DNA from: CAWKGV01 sp963849305
Lineage (GTDB): Bacteria > Pseudomonadota > Alphaproteobacteria > Acetobacterales > Acetobacteraceae
Direction of reading: 5' to 3'
Length of the DNA stretch: 64,000 bases
NCBI GenBank assembly: GCA_963849305.1
Contig: CAWKGV010000003.1
Location: forward strand, 186,001 to 250,000
Every line of letters starts with the position of its first letter. Within the stretch, counting starts at the first letter, position 1. Positions 29,615 through 38,656 of this stretch are shown one piece after another. Position numbers and translations under genes: made by a program. Below the pieces are notes generated by a model. The model worked only from the letters and a program-made list of their open reading frames with translations. It did not search any database and had not been told where the DNA came from.

Positions 29615-29691
<77 letters not shown>

Positions 29692-29861
29692 CCTTTATCG
29701 AACGCAAGAACAGGTCGCCGCATGGCGGCTGGGTCCCGGTCTGCTGACCGAGGCCAATCATCGCGGTGATCTCGCCGACCAGCATCAGCCCCGTCTCTTC
29801 TCTGATCGGGCAAATCGGATCGCCGAAATAAAAATTTTTGAAAAAAACTGTGGTCAGCGGA
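29692..29861. other. Region downstream of the rrn operon
   Basis: No gene is supported. A T-run after TTGAAAAAAACTG on the opposite strand (29826-29853) could end transcription of the OmpA-like gene. An rrn terminator with a clear stem and T-run was not found. Confidence 0.4.
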
Positions 29862-30163
29862 TCAGCGAATGATGATCTCGACCCGGCGGTTTTGTGGCTC
29901 GCGCACGCCCTGGCCCGTGGGTACGAGCAGATGCGTTTCGCCGAATCCTTGTATGGTGATCGCATTCTCTGGCACGCTGTCGCGGACCAATTCCGCGGCG
30001 ACAGCCCGGGAGTGGCGTACCGAGAGGCTTTGATTATAGCGCGCCGTTCCGGATGTATCAGTGTAGCCGTTGACATCGATCGTGTACTGCACGTGGATCG
30101 AATTCTCTGCCGCCTCGTGGATGATCTGGCGTGCGCGATCGGTGAGTGTCGCCTTATCCCAAT
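29862..30163 (-). pseudogene. OmpA-like protein, C-terminal half
   Basis: On the minus strand the frame from the IS66 edge codes for KATLTDRARQIIHEAAENS, then VNGYTDTSGTARYNQSLSVR, AVAAELVRDS and VEIIIR before the stop at 29862. These are the OmpA peptidoglycan-binding motifs, with the conserved Asp and Arg. The N-terminal half is at 35442-35851 on the plus strand. The 8 bases next to the IS here (ATCCCAAT) are the reverse complement of those next to IS66 copy 3 at 35844-35851, showing one gene split by an IS insertion and later inversion. Confidence 0.85.
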
Positions 30164-30260
30164 GTAAGCGTTTGGTGTGACCCGTCTGGCGGCGTGCGGC
30201 GCGGTCAGAGATGTTGCTGCTTCGGGAGCCTCCTTCTGGAGTGTTCCAGAAGGAGGCTGA

Positions 30261-30671
30261 ATGACCGAGGCGGAGATCGTCACGCGCCGGCGGAAGTGGA
30301 CGGGGGAAGAGAAGGCGGCTCTGCTCGCTGAGGTGGAGGCGGAAGGTGGCCGCGTTGCGATGGTCGCGCGGCGTCATGGGCTATCGGAGAGCCTGCTCTA
30401 CAACTGGCGATCGGTGGCGAAGGCGGCCATGCCGCCGCACAGGGCGGAGCCGATGGAGTTCAGGCCGATTGGCGTGATCGGTCGGACAAATGAAGCGCCG
30501 CCGGCACTGCTGGTGGCACCTGAGCCGCGGTTGCCGACAGGCGAGCAGCGGGAAGAACGCACCAGCAAGATCGAGATCGCGCTTCCCAATGGCGTGCGGG
30601 TGAAGGTCGGTGCATCCGTCAGTGAGAAGGCTCTGTCGCGGGTATTACGTGCCGTGAAGGGCGCGGTGTGA
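30261..30671 (+). CDS. tnpA: IS66 accessory protein TnpA (copy 2)
   Basis: 136 residues, identical to the copies at 463-873 and 37879-38289. Intact frame; stop overlaps the tnpB GTG start. Confidence 0.9.
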   Translation: MTEAEIVTRRRKWTGEEKAALLAEVEAEGGRVAMVARRHGLSESLLYNWRSVAKAAMPPHRAEPMEFRPIGVIGRTNEAPPALLVAPEPRLPTGEQREERTSKIEIALPNGVRVKVGASVSEKALSRVLRAVKGAV

Positions 30672-31022
30672 TCAGCCTCGCACCTGGCACCAAGGTATTC
30701 CTCGCCTGCCGTCCGGTTGATCTGCGCAACGGGTTCGATGGCCTGGCAGCCAAGGCACAGCAGATCATCGGCGCCGACCCGTTCAGTGGTCACCTGTTCC
30801 TGTACCGCGGCAAGCGCGGTGACTATTTGAAGGCGCTGTACCTGGGACGGCAGCGGTCTGTGCCTGTTCGCCAAGCGGTTGGAGAAGGGCCGCTTCGTAT
30901 GGCCGCCGATTGTTGATGGCGCGATGACGCTGACGCCGGCGCAATTGGCGCTGCTGATCGAGGCGATGGACTGGCGCAGAACGGTAGCATCGCCGTTGCC
31001 GGCGCGGCCAGTGCTGGTCTGA
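30668..31022 (+). pseudogene. tnpB: IS66 TnpB, frameshifted (copy 2)
   Basis: Carries the same extra C (TACCTGGGA near 30840) as copy 1, giving an 82-residue product instead of 117. The shared lesion means copies 1 and 2 descend from one another or from one damaged parent. Confidence 0.9.
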
Positions 31023-31083
31023 CAAGGCAGCGATTCATTGTTGATGATGGTCGGCGAATCGCCGCACCTGCCAAGGCTATCTT

Positions 31084-32672
31084 ATGTCGCTCGCCATGGC
31101 TGACCTGCCCGCCGATCCCGAGGCGTTGCGCGCGTTTGCGCTGGCCTGTCAGGCCGAGCTGAAGGCGGCCGAACTTTCGGTTCAGCTGCGAACACTGGAG
31201 ATCGAGAAGCTGAAGTTCCAGATCGCCAAACTGCGACGCATGCAGTTTGGCCGTTCGTCGGAACGGATCACCCGGCAGATCGAGCAGCTCGCCCTGCAGC
31301 TTGAAGAGCTGGAGACCAGCGAGGCCGAGGATATCGTCAAGGCGGCGGCGGAACATCGGCCGCCGCCGCTGCGCCAGCGTGCGACGCCGAAGCGCAAGCC
31401 GTTGCCCGAGCACCTGCTGCGGCAGGAGATCGTTCATCAACCTGCGGCTGATGGCGCCTGCGTCTGCCCGGACTGCGGTGGTGGCATGGCGAAGCTCGGC
31501 GAGGACGTGACCGAGGTGCTGGACTATGTGCCTGGCCGCTTCCAGGTGATCCGGCATATCCGGCCCAAATACGCCTGCAAGGCGTGCGATGCGATCACCC
31601 AGGCACCTGCGCCCGCGATGCCGACACCGCGTGGTCGTGCCACACCGGCGATGCTCGCGCATCTGCTGGTGTCGAAATACTGCGATCACCTGCCGCTCTA
31701 CCGGCAGAGCGACATCTATGCTCGCGACGGGGTCGATCTCGACCGATCCACGCTGTGCGACTGGGTCGGTCAGGCGGCATGGCTGCTGGCGCCGATTGTC
31801 GAGGGGATCAGACGACACGTGTTCGCTGCGGAGAAGATCCACGGCGATGACACCACCGTGCCAGTGCTGTCGCCAGGTCTCGGCCGAACCAGACCGGGCG
31901 GCTCTGGGTGTATGTGCGCGACGATCGACCATTCTGCGGCACGGCGCCGCCGGCGGCCGCCTACTTCTACAGTCCCGATCGTGGTGGCGCGCATCCGGCA
32001 GGGCATTTGGCAGAGTTCACCGGCTTCCTTCAGGCCGATGGCTACGCTGGCTTCGAGGCACTCTACGATCAGCGCGCCACCGATCGGAGCCTTCGCACGA
32101 ACCAGGCGATCACCGAGGTCGCCTGCTGGGCGCATTGCCGGCGCAAGTTCTTCGATGTCTGGAACGGCAAGAAGTCTCCGGTCGCCAAGCAGGCGATCGA
32201 GCGCATTGCCACCTTCTACGCCATCGAGGCCAAAGCGCGCTTCGCGCCGACCGATGAGCGGCTGATGCACCGGGCCGATGCCGCGCCGCTGCTCGCCGCG
32301 TTCTTCAATTGGGCAGGCAAGGTCGTCACCAGGCTATCGGCCAAGTCAGAGCTGGCCGAGGCATTCCGCTATACGCTGAAGCGGCAGGAGGCATTGTCGC
32401 GCTTCCTCACCGACGCAAGGCTCGAGATCGACAACAACATCGCCGAGAACGCCATGCGCGGAATCGCGCTCGGACGGAAGAATTACCTGTTCGCCGGATC
32501 AGATGCCGGTGGCGAGCGCGCCGCCGCCATCTACTCCATCCTGCAGACCGTCAAGCTCAATGAGATCAACCCGGAAGCGTATCTGCGCAACACCCTCGAC
32601 CAGATCGCCAATGGGCACCCGATCAGCCAGATCAACGAACTAATGCCGTGGACGCCCTCAACACCGCCCTGA
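31084..32672 (+). pseudogene. tnpC: IS66 transposase TnpC, frameshifted (copy 2)
   Basis: Identical to the 529-residue transposase of copy 1 until GLGRT, where AACCAGACC replaces AACCAAGACC near 31890. The lost A shifts the frame, so the catalytic core is split between two frames (31084-32265 and 31908-32672) and the transposase is inactive. Confidence 0.93.
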
Positions 32673-32698
32673 TCCAACGGTCGTCACCAAACGCTTAC

Positions 32699-32868
32699 GC
32701 ATCGACCAAGCCTCCCATAGCATTGAGGTCGTCAATCCGGCGGGAGGCGGCGTCTATACGATCGATGTCACCGATCCGGGGCGTCAGGCGGCCATGGCGA
32801 CGTTGAAAATCGGTGACACGATCACCGCAATGGTCAGCGAAGCCCTCGCCTGTCGATCCAGCCGGCGC
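32699..32868 (+). pseudogene. 3' fragment of an unidentified gene
   Basis: Immediately right of IS66 copy 2 the plus frame reads IDQASHSIEVVNPAGGGVYT, then IDVTDPGRQAAMATLKIGDT and MVSEALA, a beta-rich segment that looks like the C-terminal part of a real secreted protein. A one-base loss near 32850 then shifts into a frame ending SIQPAPKSWF and a stop at about 32866-32868. The 5' part is not adjacent to any other IS edge in the window. Product not identified. Confidence 0.5.
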
Positions 32869-32958
32869 CCAAGAGTTGGTTCTGAGAGAGCTTGCCAGAG
32901 TGACGAAAGGTTACCATCGGTTGCGGTTTGTGCGTATTCCGGAGCAAGTCGGCCAGGC

Positions 32959-33024
32959 ATTCCGATTTGATGTCGGCCACTGATTCCGAGGTGATGTCGG
33001 CCATTCCGATCTGATGTCGGCCAC
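32959..33024 (+). repeat. Three direct repeats at the IS21 left end
   Basis: Copies of a 21-22 bp unit ending TGATGTCGGCCA begin at 32959, 32983 and 33003. Spacings are 24 and 20 bp. They are typical of IS21-family transposase-binding sites. Confidence 0.8.
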
Positions 33025-33099
33025 CCCCTGAGGGGTGGCGTTGCCCGACCGCTGGGCAGGTGAGCGGTCTTCCTCTCGTCAGGGGCGAGAGGGGGACCG

Positions 33100-34650
33100 A
33101 TGCCGGCCGAGAGAGTGTCGATGCGACGCGTGCGTGAGATCCTGCGGCTGAAATACGAGTTCGGCGCCTCGGACCGGGCGGTCGCGGTGGCGATCGGTGT
33201 CGCCCGTAGCACGGTGCAACTGTGCCTCGCTCGCGTCGCTGCGGCGGGGCTGAACTGGCCGTTGCCGGAGACGCTGACCGACGCGGGGCTCGAGGCGATA
33301 TTGTTCGCGCCGCTCCGCGGCTCCAAGCCGGGCGGCCGGCACAAGGCGGAGCCGGATTGGACGCTGATCCATCATGAGCTGCGCCGCCCCGGGGTGACGC
33401 TGCTGCTGCTCTGGGAGGAATACCGGGCCATCCATACCGACGGCTACGGCTACAGCCGCTGGTGCGAGCTCTACAGGGGGTGGGAGAGCCGCCTGTCGCC
33501 GACCATGCGGCAGGCGCATCCCGCCGGCGAGCGGCTGTTCGTCGACTACGCCGGGCATACGGTGGAGGTGGTGGACGGCAGCACCGGCGAGCTGCGCGCG
33601 GCGCAGGTGTTTGTCGCGGTGCTGGGCGCGTCCAACTACACCTACGCCGAGGCGACTTGGACCCAGGGCCTGCCGGACTGGATTGGTGCGCACGTCCGCG
33701 CCCTCGCCTTTCTCGGCGGCGTGCCGCGCCAGATGGTGCCCGACAACCTGCGCGCCGGCGTGCTGCGGGCGAACTGGTATGAACCCGGGATCAATCCAAC
33801 TTACCGCGATCTGGCGGCGCACTACGGCACCGCGATCTTGCCGACGCGGGTGCGCAGGCCGCGCGACAAAGCCAAGGTCGAAGCTGGTGTGCTGGTGGTG
33901 GAACGCTGGATCCTGGCGCGTCTGCGCAATCAGCGGTTCTTCTCCCTGGCCGAGCTCAACGCGGCAATTACGACACTGGTCGCCGATCTCAATGCCCGGC
34001 CGATGCGCAAGCTCGGCGTCAGCCGCCGCCAGCTGTTCAAGGAGCTGGACCGGCCGGCGCTGTCGCCGTTGCCGGCGGAGCCCTTCGTCTACGCCGAGTG
34101 GCGCATCCGGCGCGTGGCACTCGACTACCATGTCGACATCGACGGGCATTACTACTCGGTACCGCACCGATTGCTGCGCGAGCGGGTCGAGGCCCGCGTC
34201 ACTGCCCGCACGATCGAGCTGTTCCACAAGGGGGAGCGCGTCGCGGTGCACGTGCGTGGCGGCGTGCGCGGCCGGCACACGACACTGCCGGAGCACATGC
34301 CGCGGGCGCATCGGCGGCATGCCGAGTGGACCATTGAGCGCATCGGCCGGGAGGCCGCGGGGATCGGCGCGGCAACGGCGACACTCGCGGCGTTGATCCT
34401 GGAGAGCCGGCCGCACCCGGAGCAGGGCTTCCGCGCCTGCCTCGGCATCCTGCGTCTGGTGCGCACCTACGGCCACGACCGGGTGGAGGCGGCCTGTACG
34501 CGCGGCCTGGAGATCGGCGCGCGCTCCTACGGCAGCGTGCAGTCGATCCTGCGGCACGGGCTCGACCGTCAGTCCCCCGAGGCGCCGGTCCGAACCGGTG
34601 AGCTGCCGCTGGTCCACCCGAACATCCGCGGTTCCGGCTATTACCACTGA
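33100..34650 (+). CDS. istA: IS21-family transposase IstA
   Basis: 516 residues. An N-terminal helix-turn-helix (MRRVREILRLKYEFGASDRA, then GVARSTVQLCL) binds the terminal repeats. The DDE core shows ERLFVDYAGHTVEVV (first Asp), MVPDNLRAGV (second Asp) and the KAKVEAGVLVVERWIL region (Glu). It catalyses strand transfer together with IstB. The frame is intact, with istB starting 11 bases after its stop. Confidence 0.95.
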   Translation: MPAERVSMRRVREILRLKYEFGASDRAVAVAIGVARSTVQLCLARVAAAGLNWPLPETLTDAGLEAILFAPLRGSKPGGRHKAEPDWTLIHHELRRPGVTLLLLWEEYRAIHTDGYGYSRWCELYRGWESRLSPTMRQAHPAGERLFVDYAGHTVEVVDGSTGELRAAQVFVAVLGASNYTYAEATWTQGLPDWIGAHVRALAFLGGVPRQMVPDNLRAGVLRANWYEPGINPTYRDLAAHYGTAILPTRVRRPRDKAKVEAGVLVVERWILARLRNQRFFSLAELNAAITTLVADLNARPMRKLGVSRRQLFKELDRPALSPLPAEPFVYAEWRIRRVALDYHVDIDGHYYSVPHRLLRERVEARVTARTIELFHKGERVAVHVRGGVRGRHTTLPEHMPRAHRRHAEWTIERIGREAAGIGAATATLAALILESRPHPEQGFRACLGILRLVRTYGHDRVEAACTRGLEIGARSYGSVQSILRHGLDRQSPEAPVRTGELPLVHPNIRGSGYYH

Positions 34651-34661
34651 GGAGAGCCCCG

Positions 34662-35411
34662 TTGCTAACCCATCCCACGCTCGACCAACTGCGCCAGCTC
34701 GGCTTCGCCGGCATGGCGCGCGCCTTTGAGGAGCTGACCGCCAGCCCGCGCGGCGTCGAGCTCGATCACGCCGAGTGGCTCGGGCTGCTGCTCGACCGCG
34801 AGCTCGCCGATCGGCAGGACCGCCGCCTCAAGGCGCGCCTGCGCTATGCCCGGCTGCGCCACCAGGCCGCCGTCGAGGACGTCGACTACCGCACCGCACG
34901 TGGCCTGGACCGGGCATTGTTTCAGAAACTTGCCCTGGGCGGCTGGATCGAGGCGAAGCAGAACCTGATCATCGAAGGCCCGACCGGAGTCGGAAAATCG
35001 TGGCTTGCCTGTGCCCTCGGCCACAAGGCCTGCCGCGACAACTACTCCGTGCTCTACCAGCGCATCCCGCGTCTGTTCGCCGACCTGGGGCTGGCGCGCG
35101 GTGACGGTCGTTACGGCAGGTTGATGCGGGCATTCGGCGGGGTGAAGCTACTGATCCTGGACGACTGGGGGCTCGAGCCGCTCGGCCCGGAACAACGCCG
35201 CGACCTGCTCGAGATCGTCGAGGACCGTTATGGCCGCGGCGCCACGCTGCTCACCAGCCAGATCCCAGTGGATCGCTGGCACAACCTCATCGGCGACCCG
35301 ACCCTGGCCGACGCCATCCTCGACCGGGTCGTCCACAACGCCCACCGCATCCAGTTGCGCGGCGAATCGCTGCGAAGAAAGAAAGCTCAGGAGCACGCTA
35401 TCATGGCTTGA
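34662..35411 (+). CDS. istB: IS21-family helper ATPase IstB
   Basis: 249 residues of the DnaA/DnaC-like AAA+ ATPase family. Walker A is NLIIEGPTGVGKSW (about residues 104-117), Walker B is VKLLILDDWGLEPL, and sensor-like residues lie in LLTSQIPVDRWH. IstB selects the target DNA and activates IstA. Start is a TTG with a GGAGAG site at the end of istA. The C-terminus (KAQEHAIMA) may be altered by loss of the element's right end. Confidence 0.93.
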   Translation: MLTHPTLDQLRQLGFAGMARAFEELTASPRGVELDHAEWLGLLLDRELADRQDRRLKARLRYARLRHQAAVEDVDYRTARGLDRALFQKLALGGWIEAKQNLIIEGPTGVGKSWLACALGHKACRDNYSVLYQRIPRLFADLGLARGDGRYGRLMRAFGGVKLLILDDWGLEPLGPEQRRDLLEIVEDRYGRGATLLTSQIPVDRWHNLIGDPTLADAILDRVVHNAHRIQLRGESLRRKKAQEHAIMA

Positions 35412-35441
35412 CTGATGCGGTTTGCAAAAAGGAGGCCGGAG

Positions 35442-35851
35442 ATGAGATTTCGGGGGTTACTGCTGGCCACCAGCATATTGGCGCTGCCGCTGGGCGCGCG
35501 GGCGCAGATGGTCGCCGATCAGCCACTCGGCCTTCCGGTCTCCGGCCTCTATGTCAGCGCGGCGGGCGGGTTCAATCTCAAGGGCAGCGAGTTGATCAAG
35601 AACCTGAGTTCTAACCTCCGCACGCTCAGCACCGGGATCAGCACCCCGAACCTCAATGTCCAGACCGGGACCGGCGCGGCGGCGATCGGGTCGATCGGCT
35701 GGGGTTTCGGCAGCGGGCTGCGCGCTGAGCTGAGTTCGATTACCGATACAACTTCGGCGTGACACCCCCACCCCCACCGCCGGCACCCGTCCCCGTGGCC
35801 GCCCCGGCGCCGGCACCGGCCCGCTCGTATTTGGTGTTCTTCGATTGGGAT
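35442..35851 (+). pseudogene. OmpA-like protein, N-terminal half, with internal deletion
   Basis: Starts at the ATG after a strong GGAGG site. A signal peptide (FRGLLLATSILALPLGARAQ) is followed by the first strands of a beta-barrel (VSGLYVSAAGGFNLKGSEL, IGSIGWGFGSGLRAEL). The frame then breaks: the sequence joins to FDYRYNFGVT, a typical last barrel strand, one frame off, so most of the barrel is missing. A Pro/Ala linker (35766-35820) and SYLVFFDWD lead straight to IS66 copy 3. The C-terminal domain is at 29862-30163 on the minus strand. Confidence 0.82.
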
Positions 35852-35877
35852 GTAAGCGTTTGGTGACGACCGTTGGA

Positions 35878-37467
35878 TCAGGGCGGTGTTGAGGGCGTCC
35901 ACGGCATTAGTTCGTTGATCTGGCTGATCGGGTGCCCATTGGCGATCTGGTCGAGGGTGTTGCGCAGATACGCTTCCGGGTTGATCTCATTGAGCTTGAC
36001 GGTCTGCAGGATGGAGTAGATGGCGGCGGCGCGCTCGCCACCGGCATCTGATCCGGCGAACAGGTAATTCTTCCGTCCGAGCGCGATTCCGCGCATGGCG
36101 TTCTCGGCGATGTTGTTGTCGATCTCGAGCCTTGCGTCGGTGAGGAAGCGCGACAATGCCTCCTGCCGCTTCAGCGTATAGCGGAATGCCTCGGCCAGCT
36201 CTGACTTGGCCGATAGCCTGGTGACGACCTTGCCTGCCCAATTGAAGAACGCGGCGAGCAGCGGCGCGGCATCGGCCCGGTGCATCAGCCGCTCATCGGT
36301 CGGCGCGAAGCGCGCTTTGGCCTCGATGGCGTAGAAGGTGGCAATGCGCTCGATCGCCTGCTTGGCGACCGGAGACTTCTTGCCGTTCCAGACATCGAAG
36401 AACTTGCGCCGGCAATGCGCCCAGCAGGCGACCTCGGTGATCGCCTGGTTCGTGCGAAGGCTCCGATCGGTGGCGCGCTGATCGTAGAGTGCCTCGAAGC
36501 CAGCGTAGCCATCGGCCTGAAGGAAGCCGGTGAACTCTGCCAAATGCCCTGCCGGATGCGCGCCACCACGATCGGGACTGTAGAAGTAGGCGGCCGCCGG
36601 CGGCGCCGTGCCGCAGAATGGTCGATCGTCGCGCACATACACCCAGAGCCGCCCGGTCTTGGTTCGGCCGAGACCTGGCGACAGCACTGGCACGGTGGTG
36701 TCATCGCCGTGGATCTTCTCCGCAGCGAACACGTGTCGTCTGATCCCCTCGACAATCGGCGCCAGCAGCCATGCCGCCTGACCGACCCAGTCGCACAGCG
36801 TGGATCGGTCGAGATCGACCCCGTCGCGAGCATAGATGTCGCTCTGCCGGTAGAGCGGCAGGTGATCGCAGTATTTCGACACCAGCAGATGCGCGAGCAT
36901 CGCCGGTGTGGCACGACCACGCGGTGTCGGCATCGCGGGCGCAGGTGCCTGGGTGATCGCATCGCACGCCTTGCAGGCGTATTTGGGCCGGATATGCCGG
37001 ATCACCTGGAAGCGGCCAGGCACATAGTCCAGCACCTCGGTCACGTCCTCGCCGAGCTTCGCCATGCCACCACCGCAGTCCGGGCAGACGCAGGCGCCAT
37101 CAGCCGCAGGTTGATGAACGATCTCCTGCCGCAGCAGGTGCTCGGGCAACGGCTTGCGCTTCGGCGTCGCACGCTGGCGCAGCGGCGGCGGCCGATGTTC
37201 CGCCGCCGCCTTGACGATATCCTCGGCCTCGCTGGTCTCCAGCTCTTCAAGCTGCAGGGCGAGCTGCTCGATCTGCCGGGTGATCCGTTCCGACGAACGG
37301 CCAAACTGCATGCGTCGCAGTTTGGCGATCTGGAACTTCAGCTTCTCGATCTCCAGTGTTCGCAGCTGAACCGAAAGTTCGGCCGCCTTCAGCTCGGCCT
37401 GACAGGCCAGCGCAAACGCGCGCAACGCCTCGGGATCGGCGGGCAGGTCAGCCATGGCGAGCGACAT
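35878..37467 (-). CDS. tnpC: IS66-family transposase TnpC (copy 3)
   Basis: 529 residues, identical in the translated frame to the copy 1 transposase, with the coiled-coil N-terminus, CPDCGGG zinc motif, DDE core and the IDNNIAENAMRG block. Intact. Confidence 0.96.
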   Translation of the reverse strand: MSLAMADLPADPEALRAFALACQAELKAAELSVQLRTLEIEKLKFQIAKLRRMQFGRSSERITRQIEQLALQLEELETSEAEDIVKAAAEHRPPPLRQRATPKRKPLPEHLLRQEIVHQPAADGACVCPDCGGGMAKLGEDVTEVLDYVPGRFQVIRHIRPKYACKACDAITQAPAPAMPTPRGRATPAMLAHLLVSKYCDHLPLYRQSDIYARDGVDLDRSTLCDWVGQAAWLLAPIVEGIRRHVFAAEKIHGDDTTVPVLSPGLGRTKTGRLWVYVRDDRPFCGTAPPAAAYFYSPDRGGAHPAGHLAEFTGFLQADGYAGFEALYDQRATDRSLRTNQAITEVACWAHCRRKFFDVWNGKKSPVAKQAIERIATFYAIEAKARFAPTDERLMHRADAAPLLAAFFNWAGKVVTRLSAKSELAEAFRYTLKRQEALSRFLTDARLEIDNNIAENAMRGIALGRKNYLFAGSDAGGERAAAIYSILQTVKLNEINPEAYLRNTLDQIANGHPISQINELMPWTPSTPP

Positions 37468-37528
37468 AAGATAGCCTTGGCAGGTGCGGCGATTCGCCGA
37501 CCATCATCAACAATGAATCGCTGCCTTG

Positions 37529-37882
37529 TCAGACCAGCACTGGCCGCGCCGGCAACGGCGATGCTACCGTTCTGCGCCAGTCCATCGCCTCGATCAGCAG
37601 CGCCAATTGCGCCGGCGTCAGCGTCATCGCGCCATCAACAATCGGCGGCCATACGAAGCGGCCCTTCTCCAACCGCTTGGCGAACAGGCACAGACCGCTG
37701 CCGTCCCAGTACAGCGCCTTCAAATAGTCACCGCGCTTGCCGCGGTACAGGAACAGGTGACCACTGAACGGGTCGGCGCCGATGATCTGCTGTGCCTTGG
37801 CTGCCAGGCCATCGAACCCGTTGCGCAGATCAACCGGACGGCAGGCGAGGAATACCTTGGTGCCAGGTGCGAGGCTGATCAC
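37529..37882 (-). CDS. tnpB: IS66 TnpB, intact (copy 3)
   Basis: 117 residues of the IS66 Orf2 family: MISLAPGTKVFLACRPVDLR, then DPFSGHLFLYRGKRGDYLK and YWDGSGLCLFAKRLEKGRF. This is the only undamaged tnpB among the three copies and shows where copies 1 and 2 gained a base. Confidence 0.95.
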   Translation of the reverse strand: MISLAPGTKVFLACRPVDLRNGFDGLAAKAQQIIGADPFSGHLFLYRGKRGDYLKALYWDGSGLCLFAKRLEKGRFVWPPIVDGAMTLTPAQLALLIEAMDWRRTVASPLPARPVLV

Positions 37883-38289
37883 ACCGCGCCCTTCACGGCA
37901 CGTAATACCCGCGACAGAGCCTTCTCACTGACGGATGCACCGACCTTCACCCGCACGCCATTGGGAAGCGCGATCTCGATCTTGCTGGTGCGTTCTTCCC
38001 GCTGCTCGCCTGTCGGCAACCGCGGCTCAGGTGCCACCAGCAGTGCCGGCGGCGCTTCATTTGTCCGACCGATCACGCCAATCGGCCTGAACTCCATCGG
38101 CTCCGCCCTGTGCGGCGGCATGGCCGCCTTCGCCACCGATCGCCAGTTGTAGAGCAGGCTCTCCGATAGCCCATGACGCCGCGCGACCATCGCAACGCGG
38201 CCACCTTCCGCCTCCACCTCAGCGAGCAGAGCCGCCTTCTCTTCCCCCGTCCACTTCCGCCGGCGCGTGACGATCTCCGCCTCGGTCAT
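37879..38289 (-). CDS. tnpA: IS66 accessory protein TnpA (copy 3)
   Basis: 136 residues, identical to the other two copies. Its stop overlaps the GTG start of tnpB. Confidence 0.92.
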   Translation of the reverse strand: MTEAEIVTRRRKWTGEEKAALLAEVEAEGGRVAMVARRHGLSESLLYNWRSVAKAAMPPHRAEPMEFRPIGVIGRTNEAPPALLVAPEPRLPTGEQREERTSKIEIALPNGVRVKVGASVSEKALSRVLRAVKGAV

Positions 38290-38386
38290 TCAGCCTCCTT
38301 CTGGAACACTCCAGAAGGAGGCTCCCGAAGCAGCAACATCTCTGACCGCGCCGCACGCCGCCAGACGGGTCACACCAAACGCTTAC

Positions 38387-38607
38387 TCTGGGGCGACAAA
38401 GTTGGCACTGTTCCGGTCTGTTGCGGTACGCACGAACTCCATGATCCCGCGCTTGGCCGGACCGTCATTCCAGGACGGCAGAGGGCTCGATGCTGTCTGC
38501 GCCGCCGCGGCGAACGGGACCAACGAGGCGGTGGCGATCCCGACCGCTGGCACGACGGAGATGACTGTGCGGCGTCCCAAGCCTTGAACCGGCGCGAAGG
38601 GGTTCAT
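38387..38607 (-). pseudogene. HAD-family phosphatase, N-terminal fragment
   Basis: Starts at an ATG with an AGGAGG site. It codes for a signal peptide (TVISVVPAVGIATASLVPFA) and LPSWNDGPAKRGIMEFVRTA, the beginning of a secreted HAD-superfamily phosphatase subgroup. It is cut at NFVAPE by IS66 copy 3, just before the catalytic DxDGTLW motif would appear. The rest is absent from the window. It is downstream of, and codirectional with, the antiporter gene. Confidence 0.65.
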
Positions 38608-38656
38608 GACTGCCTCCTGGGTGAGAGACGAAAGCCACGCCGCCGGATCTGGCTGG

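Larger units (their letters stand above)
30164..32698 (+). mobile_element. IS66-family element, copy 2 (2535 bp)
   Basis: Same terminal repeats as copy 1. The flanking 8-mers do not match each other (ATCCCAAT on the left, GCATCGAC on the right), unlike copy 1. The left flank instead pairs with the left flank of copy 3 as a reverse complement, the expected sign of recombination between inverted copies 2 and 3. It has the tnpB frameshift of copy 1 plus its own 1-base deletion in tnpC. Confidence 0.95.
32929..35411 (+). mobile_element. IS21-family element, right end not found
   Basis: Contains istA and istB in the usual order. Upstream are repeats of the unit ATTCCGATNTGATGTCGGCCA at 32959, 32983 and 33003, plus a diverged one near 32936, like the multiple end repeats that bind IstA. 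No matching inverted repeat is seen after istB before the OmpA-like gene at 35442, so the right end is probably deleted or lies in istB's last codons. Boundaries are uncertain. Confidence 0.65.
35852..38386 (-). mobile_element. IS66-family element, copy 3 (2535 bp), inverted and intact
   Basis: Same ends as copies 1 and 2, opposite orientation. All three genes are intact, so this is the likely active copy. Flanks do not match (ATTGGGAT left, TCTGGGGC right), in keeping with the inversion between copies 2 and 3. On its right it truncates a HAD-family phosphatase gene. Confidence 0.95.
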
